From Deltaproteobacteria bacterium (GTDB lineage Bacteria > Myxococcota_A > Polyangia > JAAYKL01): a DNA stretch of 64,000 nucleotides. The notes under the pieces are model-generated. The model made no database searches. It was not told where the DNA came from and worked only from the letters and a program-made list of their open reading frames with translations. The stretch covers positions 36,804 to 100,803 of the forward strand of contig JAFGQN010000151.1 of assembly GCA_016935665.1 (NCBI GenBank), read 5' to 3'. Position 1 is the stretch's first letter; each line of letters starts with the position of its first letter. Shown piece by piece: positions 56,950 to 64,000 of the stretch. The translations under genes were made by a program, and so were the position numbers.

Positions 56950-59400
56950 TTACGTTGTCACTGGCAGCCGGATGGTGAAGCGGGAAAATTCACCGGGACT
57001 GGTGTCCACTTCGAGACGACCCTGGTGTTCTTCCACAATGATGAAGTACGAGACGCTCATGCCCAGGCCGGTTCCTTCGCCCACGTCCCGTGTGGTGAAA
57101 AACGGTTCAAAAATGCGCTTGCGAACCGATTTAGACATTCCGGGGCCATTGTCTTCAATTTCAATCACGAACCAGTTGGCGGTCTGGTATACACGGAATG
57201 TGAATTGGGGCACGTCATCGCCATACTGCTTTGATTTCATGGCATCGGCGCCGTTTTTCAAAATGTTGAGAATCACCTGCTGAATCTTGCAGGGATAGCA
57301 GCTTAGCGGCGTCAAGTCCGGCGCATAGTCGCGCACGATGCGGATTTTTCGAAAATCAAACTGCTTCGAAATATCGAAATCGTTGGCGGCCAGCGCAACG
57401 GTGCTGTCCAGTAAACTCACCAGATCAACCAGCTGTGGTGAATTCTGTTCCTTGCGGGTAAAGCTGAGCATGTTTCTAACAATATTGGCGCCGCGATTTC
57501 CCGCATCGGAGATGGCATCCACAATCGTGTGAATATTTCGACGTTTGGCATATTCGCGAAGGTCCTCCAGCCGGATTCCCAGTTCTCCCGCCACAACCGC
57601 GTTGCTCTCCAAATCTCCCAGCAATCGGTTGCGCAGTAGCTCTACATTCTGCAGCACGCCCGCCAGTGGGTTGTTGATTTCGTGGGCAATGCCAGCGGCC
57701 AGTCCCCCAACGGAAAGCATTTTTTCCGACTGAATCATCATCTCCGCCAGCCGGTTTTTCTCTGTGACATCCCGGATAAACACCAGGTTGTAATTGTTTC
57801 CAGGAAATTGAATACTGCGACAGGTGACCATCACATCGTGGCGGTCGCTGTTGTGGTCCCGATGAAATGATTCAAATCGCAACGTCTCGTCGGAGGGCAG
57901 AACATCGAGATATTTCTGCAGCTCAGACGAGTCGTCGTGAATGACCACATCGGCAAGTGACAACTCTTCAAATTCCGCAGCGGTATAGCCCAGGCTCTGA
58001 TAGGCCGCTGTATTGAACTCGGCAATAACCCCATCCGCTGTCCGAATGAGCCAGATGGCCTCTCCGGCAGATTCAAAAATAGTGCGAAAGCGCATTTCGC
58101 TGGCAAAAATACGGTCGTTGGAAGCGCGAATGGTGTCCACCATGTGATTCACCGTGCGCGAGAGCGACCTCATCTCCAAAGATCCCGTTTCCGGTACTGG
58201 CTCTGCCGGCAAACCATCTGTTGCCGTGTTGGCCATTGCCCGCGTCAATGAATTCACCGGACCGGAGAAACTGCGCGCCAGCCAGATGGCCAGCAAAAGA
58301 CAGGCGCCAATAAACAGGAGCGACAGATACAACACAACATCGGTCAGCGCCCGGACGCGTTTTTCAAAGTCTTCCTTGTACACAGAGACGGCCACATACC
58401 AGTTTAGCGGTTCAAAATGTCTGACAAAGGCTTTTTTCCGATGAATGAAGTCGCCGTGATTTTCGGGTTGGTCCCATAAGTACTCCATCGATTTCGATGG
58501 TGAATGGGCGGCTTCTTTCAGCTCCTCAAGCAGGATATTGCCGGTTTCGACATTTTGTATAGTGCTGAAATCCGTTTTCCTAATGTGGGGATGAACCAGC
58601 ATCCGGTTTTCGTTATTGAAAATGAAAAAGTAACCCAAATCGCCCAATCGCTGATGTTTCATTTCGCGCTGCAAGTCCTTGATGACCGCCGCCACTCTCC
58701 TTGATGACTCCGCTTCAATGTCGTCAATGTACACGCCGGTTCCAATGATGAAATTCCAGGGCTTAAAAAGTTTTACGTAAGATATTTTAGGCTTCTCGGT
58801 GGTCAATCCGCCCGGCGCGGGTTTCGGCCAGACATATTCCACAAAGCCCTCCCCCTTTTCAGCACAGATCTTCATCATGGCCAAAAACAGGTTTTCCCGA
58901 GTATCCTTCACGCAGTTGTACAGGGGGGTGAGCATGCTGCGTCCCACTTCTTCGGGCATGGTGGGATGCATAATCAGCGTTGGAAAGCCGCGATCGGTAT
59001 TGTTGACCCAGAAATAGCCCACACCGTTGTCGTAACGCAGAGCGCGCAAATACTTCAACGCGTCTTCTCGCGCGTGTTCCTCGCTGATTTCACCAGCCTG
59101 CACGCGGCGCCAGGCTTCGGACACCACCCCATACGCCATCTCAATGGCATTTCTCAATTCGGTTTTGCGGCGATTCAAAATGGCTTCTTTGTTGTAAAGG
59201 ATGCTGTAATACTGCATCGCCACATTGTTGGTGGTGGCCTTAAGCAGGTTCTGTGCGTTTTCCTCCTGGGTTTTGGCCAGTGATTCTTCGGCATATTTGC
59301 GCACCAGTCCATCCATCACCACAGTGGTGAGGACGACGATCCCCAGCATGAAGACCGCCACTGTGAATTTCGATGAACGTAATGCCTGAAACCGCGTCAT
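56950..59400 (-). CDS. Membrane sensor histidine kinase with Cache, HAMP and PAS
   Basis: 816 residues. Order: membrane helix (about 12-33), a long periplasmic Cache region ([36 protein letters not shown], then a second Cache-like half GYFFIFNNENRML), second membrane helix (about 350-372), HAMP, PAS (FESAGEAIWLIRTADGVI, YQSLGYTAAEFEELSL), HisKA with phospho-acceptor His in AGIAHEINNPLAG, and an ATPase domain (N-box NILKNGADAM, IEDNGPGM, GTGLGMSVS). It is the CHASE/Cache-type kinase that feeds a response regulator. No cognate regulator gene is adjacent. The ribosome site is weak (GGAAG 11 nt before the ATG). Monocistronic, divergent from asnS. Confidence 0.94.
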   Translation of the reverse strand: MTRFQALRSSKFTVAVFMLGIVVLTTVVMDGLVRKYAEESLAKTQEENAQNLLKATTNNVAMQYYSILYNKEAILNRRKTELRNAIEMAYGVVSEAWRRVQAGEISEEHAREDALKYLRALRYDNGVGYFWVNNTDRGFPTLIMHPTMPEEVGRSMLTPLYNCVKDTRENLFLAMMKICAEKGEGFVEYVWPKPAPGGLTTEKPKISYVKLFKPWNFIIGTGVYIDDIEAESSRRVAAVIKDLQREMKHQRLGDLGYFFIFNNENRMLVHPHIRKTDFSTIQNVETGNILLEELKEAAHSPSKSMEYLWDQPENHGDFIHRKKAFVRHFEPLNWYVAVSVYKEDFEKRVRALTDVVLYLSLLFIGACLLLAIWLARSFSGPVNSLTRAMANTATDGLPAEPVPETGSLEMRSLSRTVNHMVDTIRASNDRIFASEMRFRTIFESAGEAIWLIRTADGVIAEFNTAAYQSLGYTAAEFEELSLADVVIHDDSSELQKYLDVLPSDETLRFESFHRDHNSDRHDVMVTCRSIQFPGNNYNLVFIRDVTEKNRLAEMMIQSEKMLSVGGLAAGIAHEINNPLAGVLQNVELLRNRLLGDLESNAVVAGELGIRLEDLREYAKRRNIHTIVDAISDAGNRGANIVRNMLSFTRKEQNSPQLVDLVSLLDSTVALAANDFDISKQFDFRKIRIVRDYAPDLTPLSCYPCKIQQVILNILKNGADAMKSKQYGDDVPQFTFRVYQTANWFVIEIEDNGPGMSKSVRKRIFEPFFTTRDVGEGTGLGMSVSYFIIVEEHQGRLEVDTSPGEFSRFTIRLPVTT

Positions 59401-59556
59401 CGTTATTGTTCGCTTCCAAATTATAATACAGCCGATTCGTTAACAGGATAATCCGGAAAAACATCACGCCAAAAAATATTTTGCATTCCGTTTTCCAGCA
59501 GGGCAAAAAGACCGTACACTCTGTGCTATGGCATCATTTAAAGGGAAGGCTTGGTC

Positions 59557-60936
59557 ATGGGCAAACGCATTCTTGATATTTTAAACACCGAAACATCCCA
59601 ACCCTCCATCACAGCCGAGGGATGGATTCAGACGGTTCGCACTTCAGGCGCGGTCACTTTTTTTGAAATTGGCGACGGTTCGACCATTTTTAATCTTCAG
59701 GCGGTGGCCGATGCAACATTACCCGATTACACCCAGTTGCAGCACGTTCCCACCGGCGCCGCAGTGCGCTGCAAAGGTGAGTTGGTGGCTTCCCCTGCCA
59801 AAGGCCAAAAATGGGAATTGCACCTGTCACATATGGAAATACTGGGAGGTGTGGACGCCGACTACCCCCTGCAGAAAAAACGCCATTCCTTTGAGTTTAT
59901 GAGAACCATTGCCCACGTGCGACCCCGCGCTCGGACATTTCAGGCGGTCTTTCGCGTTCGCCATGCGCTGCAAATGGCGGTGCACCGGTTTTTCGATGAA
60001 CAGGGCTTCATTCAGGTGCACACGCCCATTATCACCGCGTCCGACTGCGAAGGCGCCGGGCAGATGTTTCGAGTTACCACTCTCGATATGGATAAGCTGC
60101 CGCGCAAAGACGGACGCATTGATTTTGGGAAAGACTTTTTCGGGCGGGAGGCCTCTTTAACGGTGAGCGGTCAGCTGGAAGGCGAAATATTCGCCCTTGC
60201 ATTTAAAAACATCTATACGTTTGGCCCCACCTTCCGAGCGGAAAACTCCCATACCGCAAGGCATGCCGCCGAATTCTGGATGATCGAGCCGGAAATGGCG
60301 TTCTGCGATTTGGCGGGAGACAGGGCCGTGGCCGAGGACTTTATTAAATATATCGTTACCGAAGTCCTTAACAGATGCAGCGACGACATAGATTTTTTCA
60401 ATCAGTGGATCGAAAAGGGACTGCGCGACAAACTGGAATCGCTGGTGCAGGCGGAGTTTGCCACTGTGCCGTATACCGAGGCAGTGGCCATGCTGGAAAA
60501 ATCGGGCGAAAAATTCGAGTATCCCGTGAAGTGGGGTCTGGATTTACAGAGCGAACACGAGCGTTATCTAACGGAAAAATTATTGAAAAAACCCATGTTT
60601 GTTATCGACTATCCCCGCGATATCAAAGCATTTTACATGCGTCTCAACGATGACGAAAAAACCGTGGCCGCCATGGACCTGCTGGTGCCCCGGGTGGGTG
60701 AAATCATCGGGGGCTCCCAGCGGGAAGAGCGCATCGATGTGCTGGACAAACAATTGCGGCACTTTGATTTGAATCCCGAGGATTATTGGTGGTACCGGGA
60801 TTTACGCCGCTTTGGCGGTGTGGCCCACGCTGGATTTGGCCTTGGATTCGAACGCATGCTCATGTACGTCACCGGCATGCAGAACATCCGCGACGTTATC
60901 CCTTTCGCCCGCACACCGGGCAACGCGGAGTTTTAA
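59557..60936 (+). CDS. asnS: Asparaginyl-tRNA synthetase
   Basis: 459 residues from the ATG at 59557-59559, after GGGAAGG. The frame begins at a TTG at 59551. Class IIb synthetase that charges tRNA-Asn. The OB-fold anticodon domain (residues 15-110; [10 protein letters not shown]) is followed by the class II catalytic core: motif 2 region [20 protein letters not shown] and motif 3 [16 protein letters not shown] near the C-terminus, ending [13 protein letters not shown]. The final motif separates AsnRS from AspRS (VAHAGFGLG). The kinase gene is divergent, 156 bp upstream. Usual length. Confidence 0.95.
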   Translation: MGKRILDILNTETSQPSITAEGWIQTVRTSGAVTFFEIGDGSTIFNLQAVADATLPDYTQLQHVPTGAAVRCKGELVASPAKGQKWELHLSHMEILGGVDADYPLQKKRHSFEFMRTIAHVRPRARTFQAVFRVRHALQMAVHRFFDEQGFIQVHTPIITASDCEGAGQMFRVTTLDMDKLPRKDGRIDFGKDFFGREASLTVSGQLEGEIFALAFKNIYTFGPTFRAENSHTARHAAEFWMIEPEMAFCDLAGDRAVAEDFIKYIVTEVLNRCSDDIDFFNQWIEKGLRDKLESLVQAEFATVPYTEAVAMLEKSGEKFEYPVKWGLDLQSEHERYLTEKLLKKPMFVIDYPRDIKAFYMRLNDDEKTVAAMDLLVPRVGEIIGGSQREERIDVLDKQLRHFDLNPEDYWWYRDLRRFGGVAHAGFGLGFERMLMYVTGMQNIRDVIPFARTPGNAEF

Positions 60937-61088
60937 AAAAGTTCAGTTGCCGTGCCGTGACATCTCCTGTGACATCTTCGTGACTTCAATGATTATCCGA
61001 TGACACAACTGACAAAACCGTTATCTCACCGCGACTGAAAGCAGATATACATCATATATAAAAAAGTGTGTCGACAAGGAGATGCATC

Positions 61089-61736
61089 ATGAGCCAAACA
61101 GAAACGCACATATTTGAAAATCAAAGTCGAGGCGAGGAAATCGCCAACAGTATTACCCATGGAATTGGCGCACTGGCGGCCATTGCGGCAACGGTTGTTC
61201 TGATTGTATTGGCGGCGCTGTCTCATTCGGCGGTAAAGGTGGTGGGCGTATCCATTTTCGGGGCCACCATGGTCATGCTGTACACGGCGTCCACGCTGTA
61301 TCACGGCATACAGTCTCCCGGGGTGAAGCATCTGTTTCACATCTTTGACCACAGCGCTATCTTTTTGCTGATTGCGGGAACGTATACGCCCATCAGTCTG
61401 GTGGCCCTGCAGGGGGGCTGGGGCTGGTCGATTTTTGGCGTTACCTGGGGACTGGCAGCGCTGGGCATTGTGGTAACGGCCATCTTTTTTAATCGGGCGC
61501 GCTACATCAGTCTGGCCCTGTACATCGCCATGGGATGGCTCGTCGTCTTTACGGGGCCCAGGCTGTTTGAGGCGCTGTCATTCCCGGCTCTGGTATGGCT
61601 GTTTACGGGAGGCGTGCTTTACACGGGTGGCGTTATTTTTTATCGCATGAAACAGCTGCACTTTCATCACATGATCTGGCACCTCTTTGTGCTGGCGGGC
61701 AGCGCGTGTCATTTTTTTATGATGATGGAAATTTAA
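61089..61736 (+). CDS. Hemolysin III / PAQR family membrane protein
   Basis: 215 residues from the ATG at 61089-61091, preceded by AAGGAG. Seven membrane segments. Family markers: an N-terminal GEEIANSITHGIGAL (His used for metal), MLYTASTLYHGI, the HxxxD-type pair in FHIFDHSAIFLLIAG, and the C-terminal FHHMIWHLFVLAGSACHFF with three His. These His and Asp residues form the zinc site of PAQR proteins. In E. coli and Bacillus the family (YqfA/TrhA) affects membrane energetics and fluidity, and the original hemolysin label is not reliable. The gene stands alone, 73 bp before the Gre-like gene. Confidence 0.92.
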   Translation: MSQTETHIFENQSRGEEIANSITHGIGALAAIAATVVLIVLAALSHSAVKVVGVSIFGATMVMLYTASTLYHGIQSPGVKHLFHIFDHSAIFLLIAGTYTPISLVALQGGWGWSIFGVTWGLAALGIVVTAIFFNRARYISLALYIAMGWLVVFTGPRLFEALSFPALVWLFTGGVLYTGGVIFYRMKQLHFHHMIWHLFVLAGSACHFFMMMEI

Positions 61737-61809
61737 CAGGAACTTTGCAACATCCTTCCCTTTTTTTTATTATGGCCATTTTGATGATCTCAATTGACCG
61801 GAGAATTGG

Positions 61810-62292
61810 ATGGATAAGAAGAAGCTGCTCGAACAACTGATTGACGTCGTCACCCGGGATTTGGAAAAAGCGCGGCAGGCGGCCATGGCGTCGGCAGCGG
61901 GCGCCACCCATGAGGAAAACAAAGCCGAGGGAAACAAAGATATGCGGTCCACCGAGGCAGCGTATCTGGCCCGGGGACAAACCATTCGCGTGGAGGAGCT
62001 GGAAGACACGCTGAGTCGTCTGCGCTTTTTACCCACCCGCCCATTTACCCAGGATACCCCCATCAGCGCCGGTGCACTGGTGCGCCTCGAAAACGAAAAC
62101 GGCGACGATCGCTGGTACTGGCTGGTCACCGGCGCCGCCGGGTACGAATTGCATCACAGCAGCACTGTCATCACCACCATCACCCCTCAAAGTCCGCTGG
62201 GCAAGGAACTGGTGGAGCGCCATCTGGATGACGAAATCGATCTCGTCCTCGCGGGGCGCCGTCAGCAGTTCGAAATTGTGGAATTGATTTAA
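61810..62292 (+). CDS. GreA/GreB-like transcription factor
   Basis: 160 residues, GGAG before the ATG. The N-terminal half is a helical coiled-coil-like segment (LEQLIDVVTRDLEKARQAA, then a repeated ARGQTIRVEELEDTLSRL), and the C-terminal half is the FKBP-like Gre domain: ISAGALVRLENENGDDRWYW, TPQSPLGKELVERHLDDEI, ending in FEIVELI. GreA and GreB rescue backtracked RNA polymerase by poking the secondary channel with the coiled-coil tip, which needs acidic tip residues. Here the expected tip lies in a stretch HEENKAEGNKDMRSTEAA, so the cleavage function may be kept or altered. Its stop overlaps the convergent fucosidase stop by 4 bp. Confidence 0.82.
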   Translation: MDKKKLLEQLIDVVTRDLEKARQAAMASAAGATHEENKAEGNKDMRSTEAAYLARGQTIRVEELEDTLSRLRFLPTRPFTQDTPISAGALVRLENENGDDRWYWLVTGAAGYELHHSSTVITTITPQSPLGKELVERHLDDEIDLVLAGRRQQFEIVELI

Positions 62293-63836
62293 CGGGCTGT
62301 TATCAAAAGGTTGCTGATAACGATGGGGGCTTTGGCGGTAAAGGCGAGGCGCACTCGGGAGGTGGTGACGGGAGAGAATTCCAGCACGCGTTTTTGACCG
62401 ATGGTGGTGGCAAAGGCCACTTCACGCCAGGCACTGTTTTGCCAGATGGAAACCGTGTGACCGGTGATGCGCTGACCCAAAGGCAAATACTCCTGAATCA
62501 CAACAGCTTCGATGGTTTGCTCATTTTCCAAATCCACTTCAATCCCCCCCGCGTGTACCCCATCGTCGGTCGCCCAGTACGTATTGCGGTTTCCATCCAG
62601 GGCCATTGCCGGGCCAAATCGGGGGTTGTTGTCTCTGGTATTGTCCGCAGTGGCGGGTTTTCCGTGGGCCACGTCGTTCTCATCAAAGTGGCGAACCCAA
62701 TCTCCAAACTGCTTCAGTCTCTCCATGGATGCCGCGTCAATTTTCCCCTGCGGATTGGGACTCACGTTAATGAGCGCCACAGCGCCCCTGGCGGTTGAAG
62801 AGCGATATATCTCCTGCAGTCGTTCCAGGGAGCAGATGGGCGTATCGTTCCAGAACCAGTTCCCCTGTGCGATGCAGTCCGCTTCAAACGGCGCAGTCCC
62901 CAACCAGTTGGGCTCGCTGACATCACACGCTTCGTTTCCGGTCCAGCGAACCGGGTTCACCGTCCCCTCAAATGTGATGGCATCGGGTTGCAGCGACCGC
63001 ACCACATCGTCGCGCATTTCCATATCGACTGTCATGTTGTCTGCACCAAAGCCGTCAAACCACAATTCGTCTATTGTGCCGTAGTTTGTACACAACTCCG
63101 TTAGCTGAGTTAAAAAGTAGTCGTTGTAAGCCGCAGGATTGGCGCCGCTGTTTAAATAATGCAGGTCAAAAGCCGAGAGATACAGCCCCACCCACATATC
63201 TGCCCCTCTGAATGCGTCTACCACGTCGTGCACCACGTCCCCATTGCCACTTTGCCAGGGTGAGGCGCTCACATTGTGCGCGGTGGTTGCCGTGGGCCAG
63301 TTGCAGAATCCATCGTGGTGTTTGGCAGTCAGCACGATGCCCCCAAATCCGCCCCCGACGCATGCATCTATCCATTGAGATGCATCGAAATCCGCTGGGT
63401 TGAATCGCTGGGGATCTTCGTTGCCGTCTCCCATGTGATTATCGTTTACGTAATAGGTCTTGATGCCAAAATGGGCGAACAGTATCATTTCCTTCGACAA
63501 CCATCGCAATTGGGCGTCGTTGAGAATGTCGCCATAAGGGGATGGTGGATTGGCAATCTCCGTGAGGGTGTCCGAATCCGTTGATGAACAGGTGTCGGTA
63601 TCCCCTTCTGCATCTGTATCTGTATCTGTATCTGTATCTGTATCTGTGTCTGTGTCTGCATCTGTATCTGCGTCTGTGTCCGCATCGGTATCCGAGTCTC
63701 CATCCGCATCCCCGTCCGATTGCGTTGCCGTTTCTGTATCGACATTGCTGCTGTCGCCACCTTCAGCCGTGCAGCCTGATACTATGAGAAGCACCAAAAA
63801 TAGTTCGCAGCCCAACCGCTCTGCGCTTCGGTTCAT
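62289..63836 (-). CDS. GH29 alpha-L-fucosidase lipoprotein with F5/8-type C-terminus
   Basis: 515 residues, AGGAG before the ATG. The signal peptide ends LIVSGC. An Asp/Thr stalk follows (about residues 30-80, mostly DT/DA pairs), then a glycoside hydrolase family 29 domain: FGIKTYY, LTAKHHDGFCNWPT, YLSAFDLHY, and the catalytic nucleophile Asp in DELWFDGFG. The C-terminal about 130 residues (KPATADNTRDNN, GIEVDLENEQTIEAVVI) form an F5/8 type C or CBM32-like sugar-binding domain. It should cut fucose from glycans outside the cell. Substrate linkage unknown. It is convergent with the Gre-like gene. Confidence 0.93.
   Translation of the reverse strand: MNRSAERLGCELFLVLLIVSGCTAEGGDSSNVDTETATQSDGDADGDSDTDADTDADTDADTDTDTDTDTDTDTDAEGDTDTCSSTDSDTLTEIANPPSPYGDILNDAQLRWLSKEMILFAHFGIKTYYVNDNHMGDGNEDPQRFNPADFDASQWIDACVGGGFGGIVLTAKHHDGFCNWPTATTAHNVSASPWQSGNGDVVHDVVDAFRGADMWVGLYLSAFDLHYLNSGANPAAYNDYFLTQLTELCTNYGTIDELWFDGFGADNMTVDMEMRDDVVRSLQPDAITFEGTVNPVRWTGNEACDVSEPNWLGTAPFEADCIAQGNWFWNDTPICSLERLQEIYRSSTARGAVALINVSPNPQGKIDAASMERLKQFGDWVRHFDENDVAHGKPATADNTRDNNPRFGPAMALDGNRNTYWATDDGVHAGGIEVDLENEQTIEAVVIQEYLPLGQRITGHTVSIWQNSAWREVAFATTIGQKRVLEFSPVTTSRVRLAFTAKAPIVISNLLITAR
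63611..63690. repeat. Hexanucleotide TCTGTA/TCTGTG tract coding for the fucosidase stalk
   Basis: Tandem copies of TCTGTA, TCTGTG and TCTGCA code for alternating Asp-Thr/Asp-Ala in the lipoprotein stalk. Multiple of three, so length change keeps the frame. Confidence 0.9.
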
Positions 63837-63957
63837 CGCTTTCGCTCCTGTGTCTTTTTTTAATTAATTTTGTCCACTTAAATGTGGATGCACTATAGCA
63901 ACTATGCGCCTTATGCAGGGCAATCGCAAAGTCGAAATTGATAGAAAAAAATTGTAG

Positions 63958-63978
63958 GGCGGTAGTTTATCTGCCGCC
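63958..63978. repeat. Small GC-rich hairpin at the window edge
   Basis: GGCGGTAG-TTTAT-CTGCCGCC: an 8-bp stem with one G-T pair, in the gene-free stretch 63837-64000 upstream of the fucosidase gene. It may be the edge of a repeat or a terminator of a gene beyond the window. No U-tract follows. Confidence 0.35.
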
Positions 63979-64000
63979 GCAACCAGTTTTCGGCCGGGGA

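Overview
The window looks like a chromosomal segment of a Gram-negative bacterium from the Myxococcota / former Deltaproteobacteria (Bradymonadia-like) neighbourhood. This is inference. It rests on many lipoproteins with Asp/Thr/Glu-rich stalks, a Ser/Thr kinase with a PEGA tail, a 2,000-residue alpha-2-macroglobulin, secreted caspase, trypsin and M28 peptidases, an IgGFc-binding-like remnant, a GspC-like PDZ protein and a GreA/GreB-like factor. No taxon is proven.

Left part (1-19.6 kb): secreted and surface biology. It holds a trypsin-like lipoprotein cut by the window edge, a small secreted protein, an IgGFc-binding-like relic, an M28 peptidase lipoprotein, an outer-membrane-like protein, a two-gene unit (caspase, then a beta-helix/Gly-rich lipoprotein), a decayed second M28 copy, an IS4-type transposase relic, the giant alpha-2-macroglobulin, a divergent leucyl aminopeptidase, a sulfatase-fold lipoprotein and a coiled-coil/HTH gene pair.

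Middle (19.8-40 kb): housekeeping. The order is clpB; phosphosugar mutase-ssb-polysaccharide deacetylase; yjbQ; queE/queC; dnaJ-like; uppS-cdsA-transglutaminase lipoprotein; a PQQ-propeller lipoprotein; dnaN-recF; uvrB. Two intergenic regions look origin-related. Positions 28.29-28.66 kb carry three parS-type 16-mers (TGTTTCACGTGAAACA and one-mismatch forms) and two perfect DnaA boxes. Positions 37.4-37.8 kb, between divergent dnaN and uvrB, carry at least four DnaA-box-like 9-mers beside AT-rich DNA. dnaA and gyrB are absent from the window. Strand bias of genes and of G over C appears to change around here, so the chromosomal origin probably lies inside the window.

Right part (40-64 kb): tRNA-Phe with promoter and terminator, a Ser/Thr kinase, a hemerythrin-like protein with altered ligand positions, a PDZ membrane protein, an LplT/Aas-type lysophospholipid system in which the Aas protein contains its own acyl-carrier domain, a sigma-54 activator, a broken IS630-type transposase, a chemotaxis receptor and a histidine kinase that share a Cache-type sensor module, and between them an AT-rich island with a DUF2934-nuclease-DUF2934x2 fusion and an AraC regulator. 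It ends with asnS, a hemolysin-III family protein, a Gre-like factor and a GH29 alpha-L-fucosidase lipoprotein.

The best candidates for undescribed biology are the DUF2934/EEP-nuclease fusion, the caspase/beta-helix lipoprotein unit, the Aas protein with internal ACP, and the coiled-coil/HTH pair with an apparently leaderless promoter. No CRISPR array, prophage or recognisable defence operon was seen.
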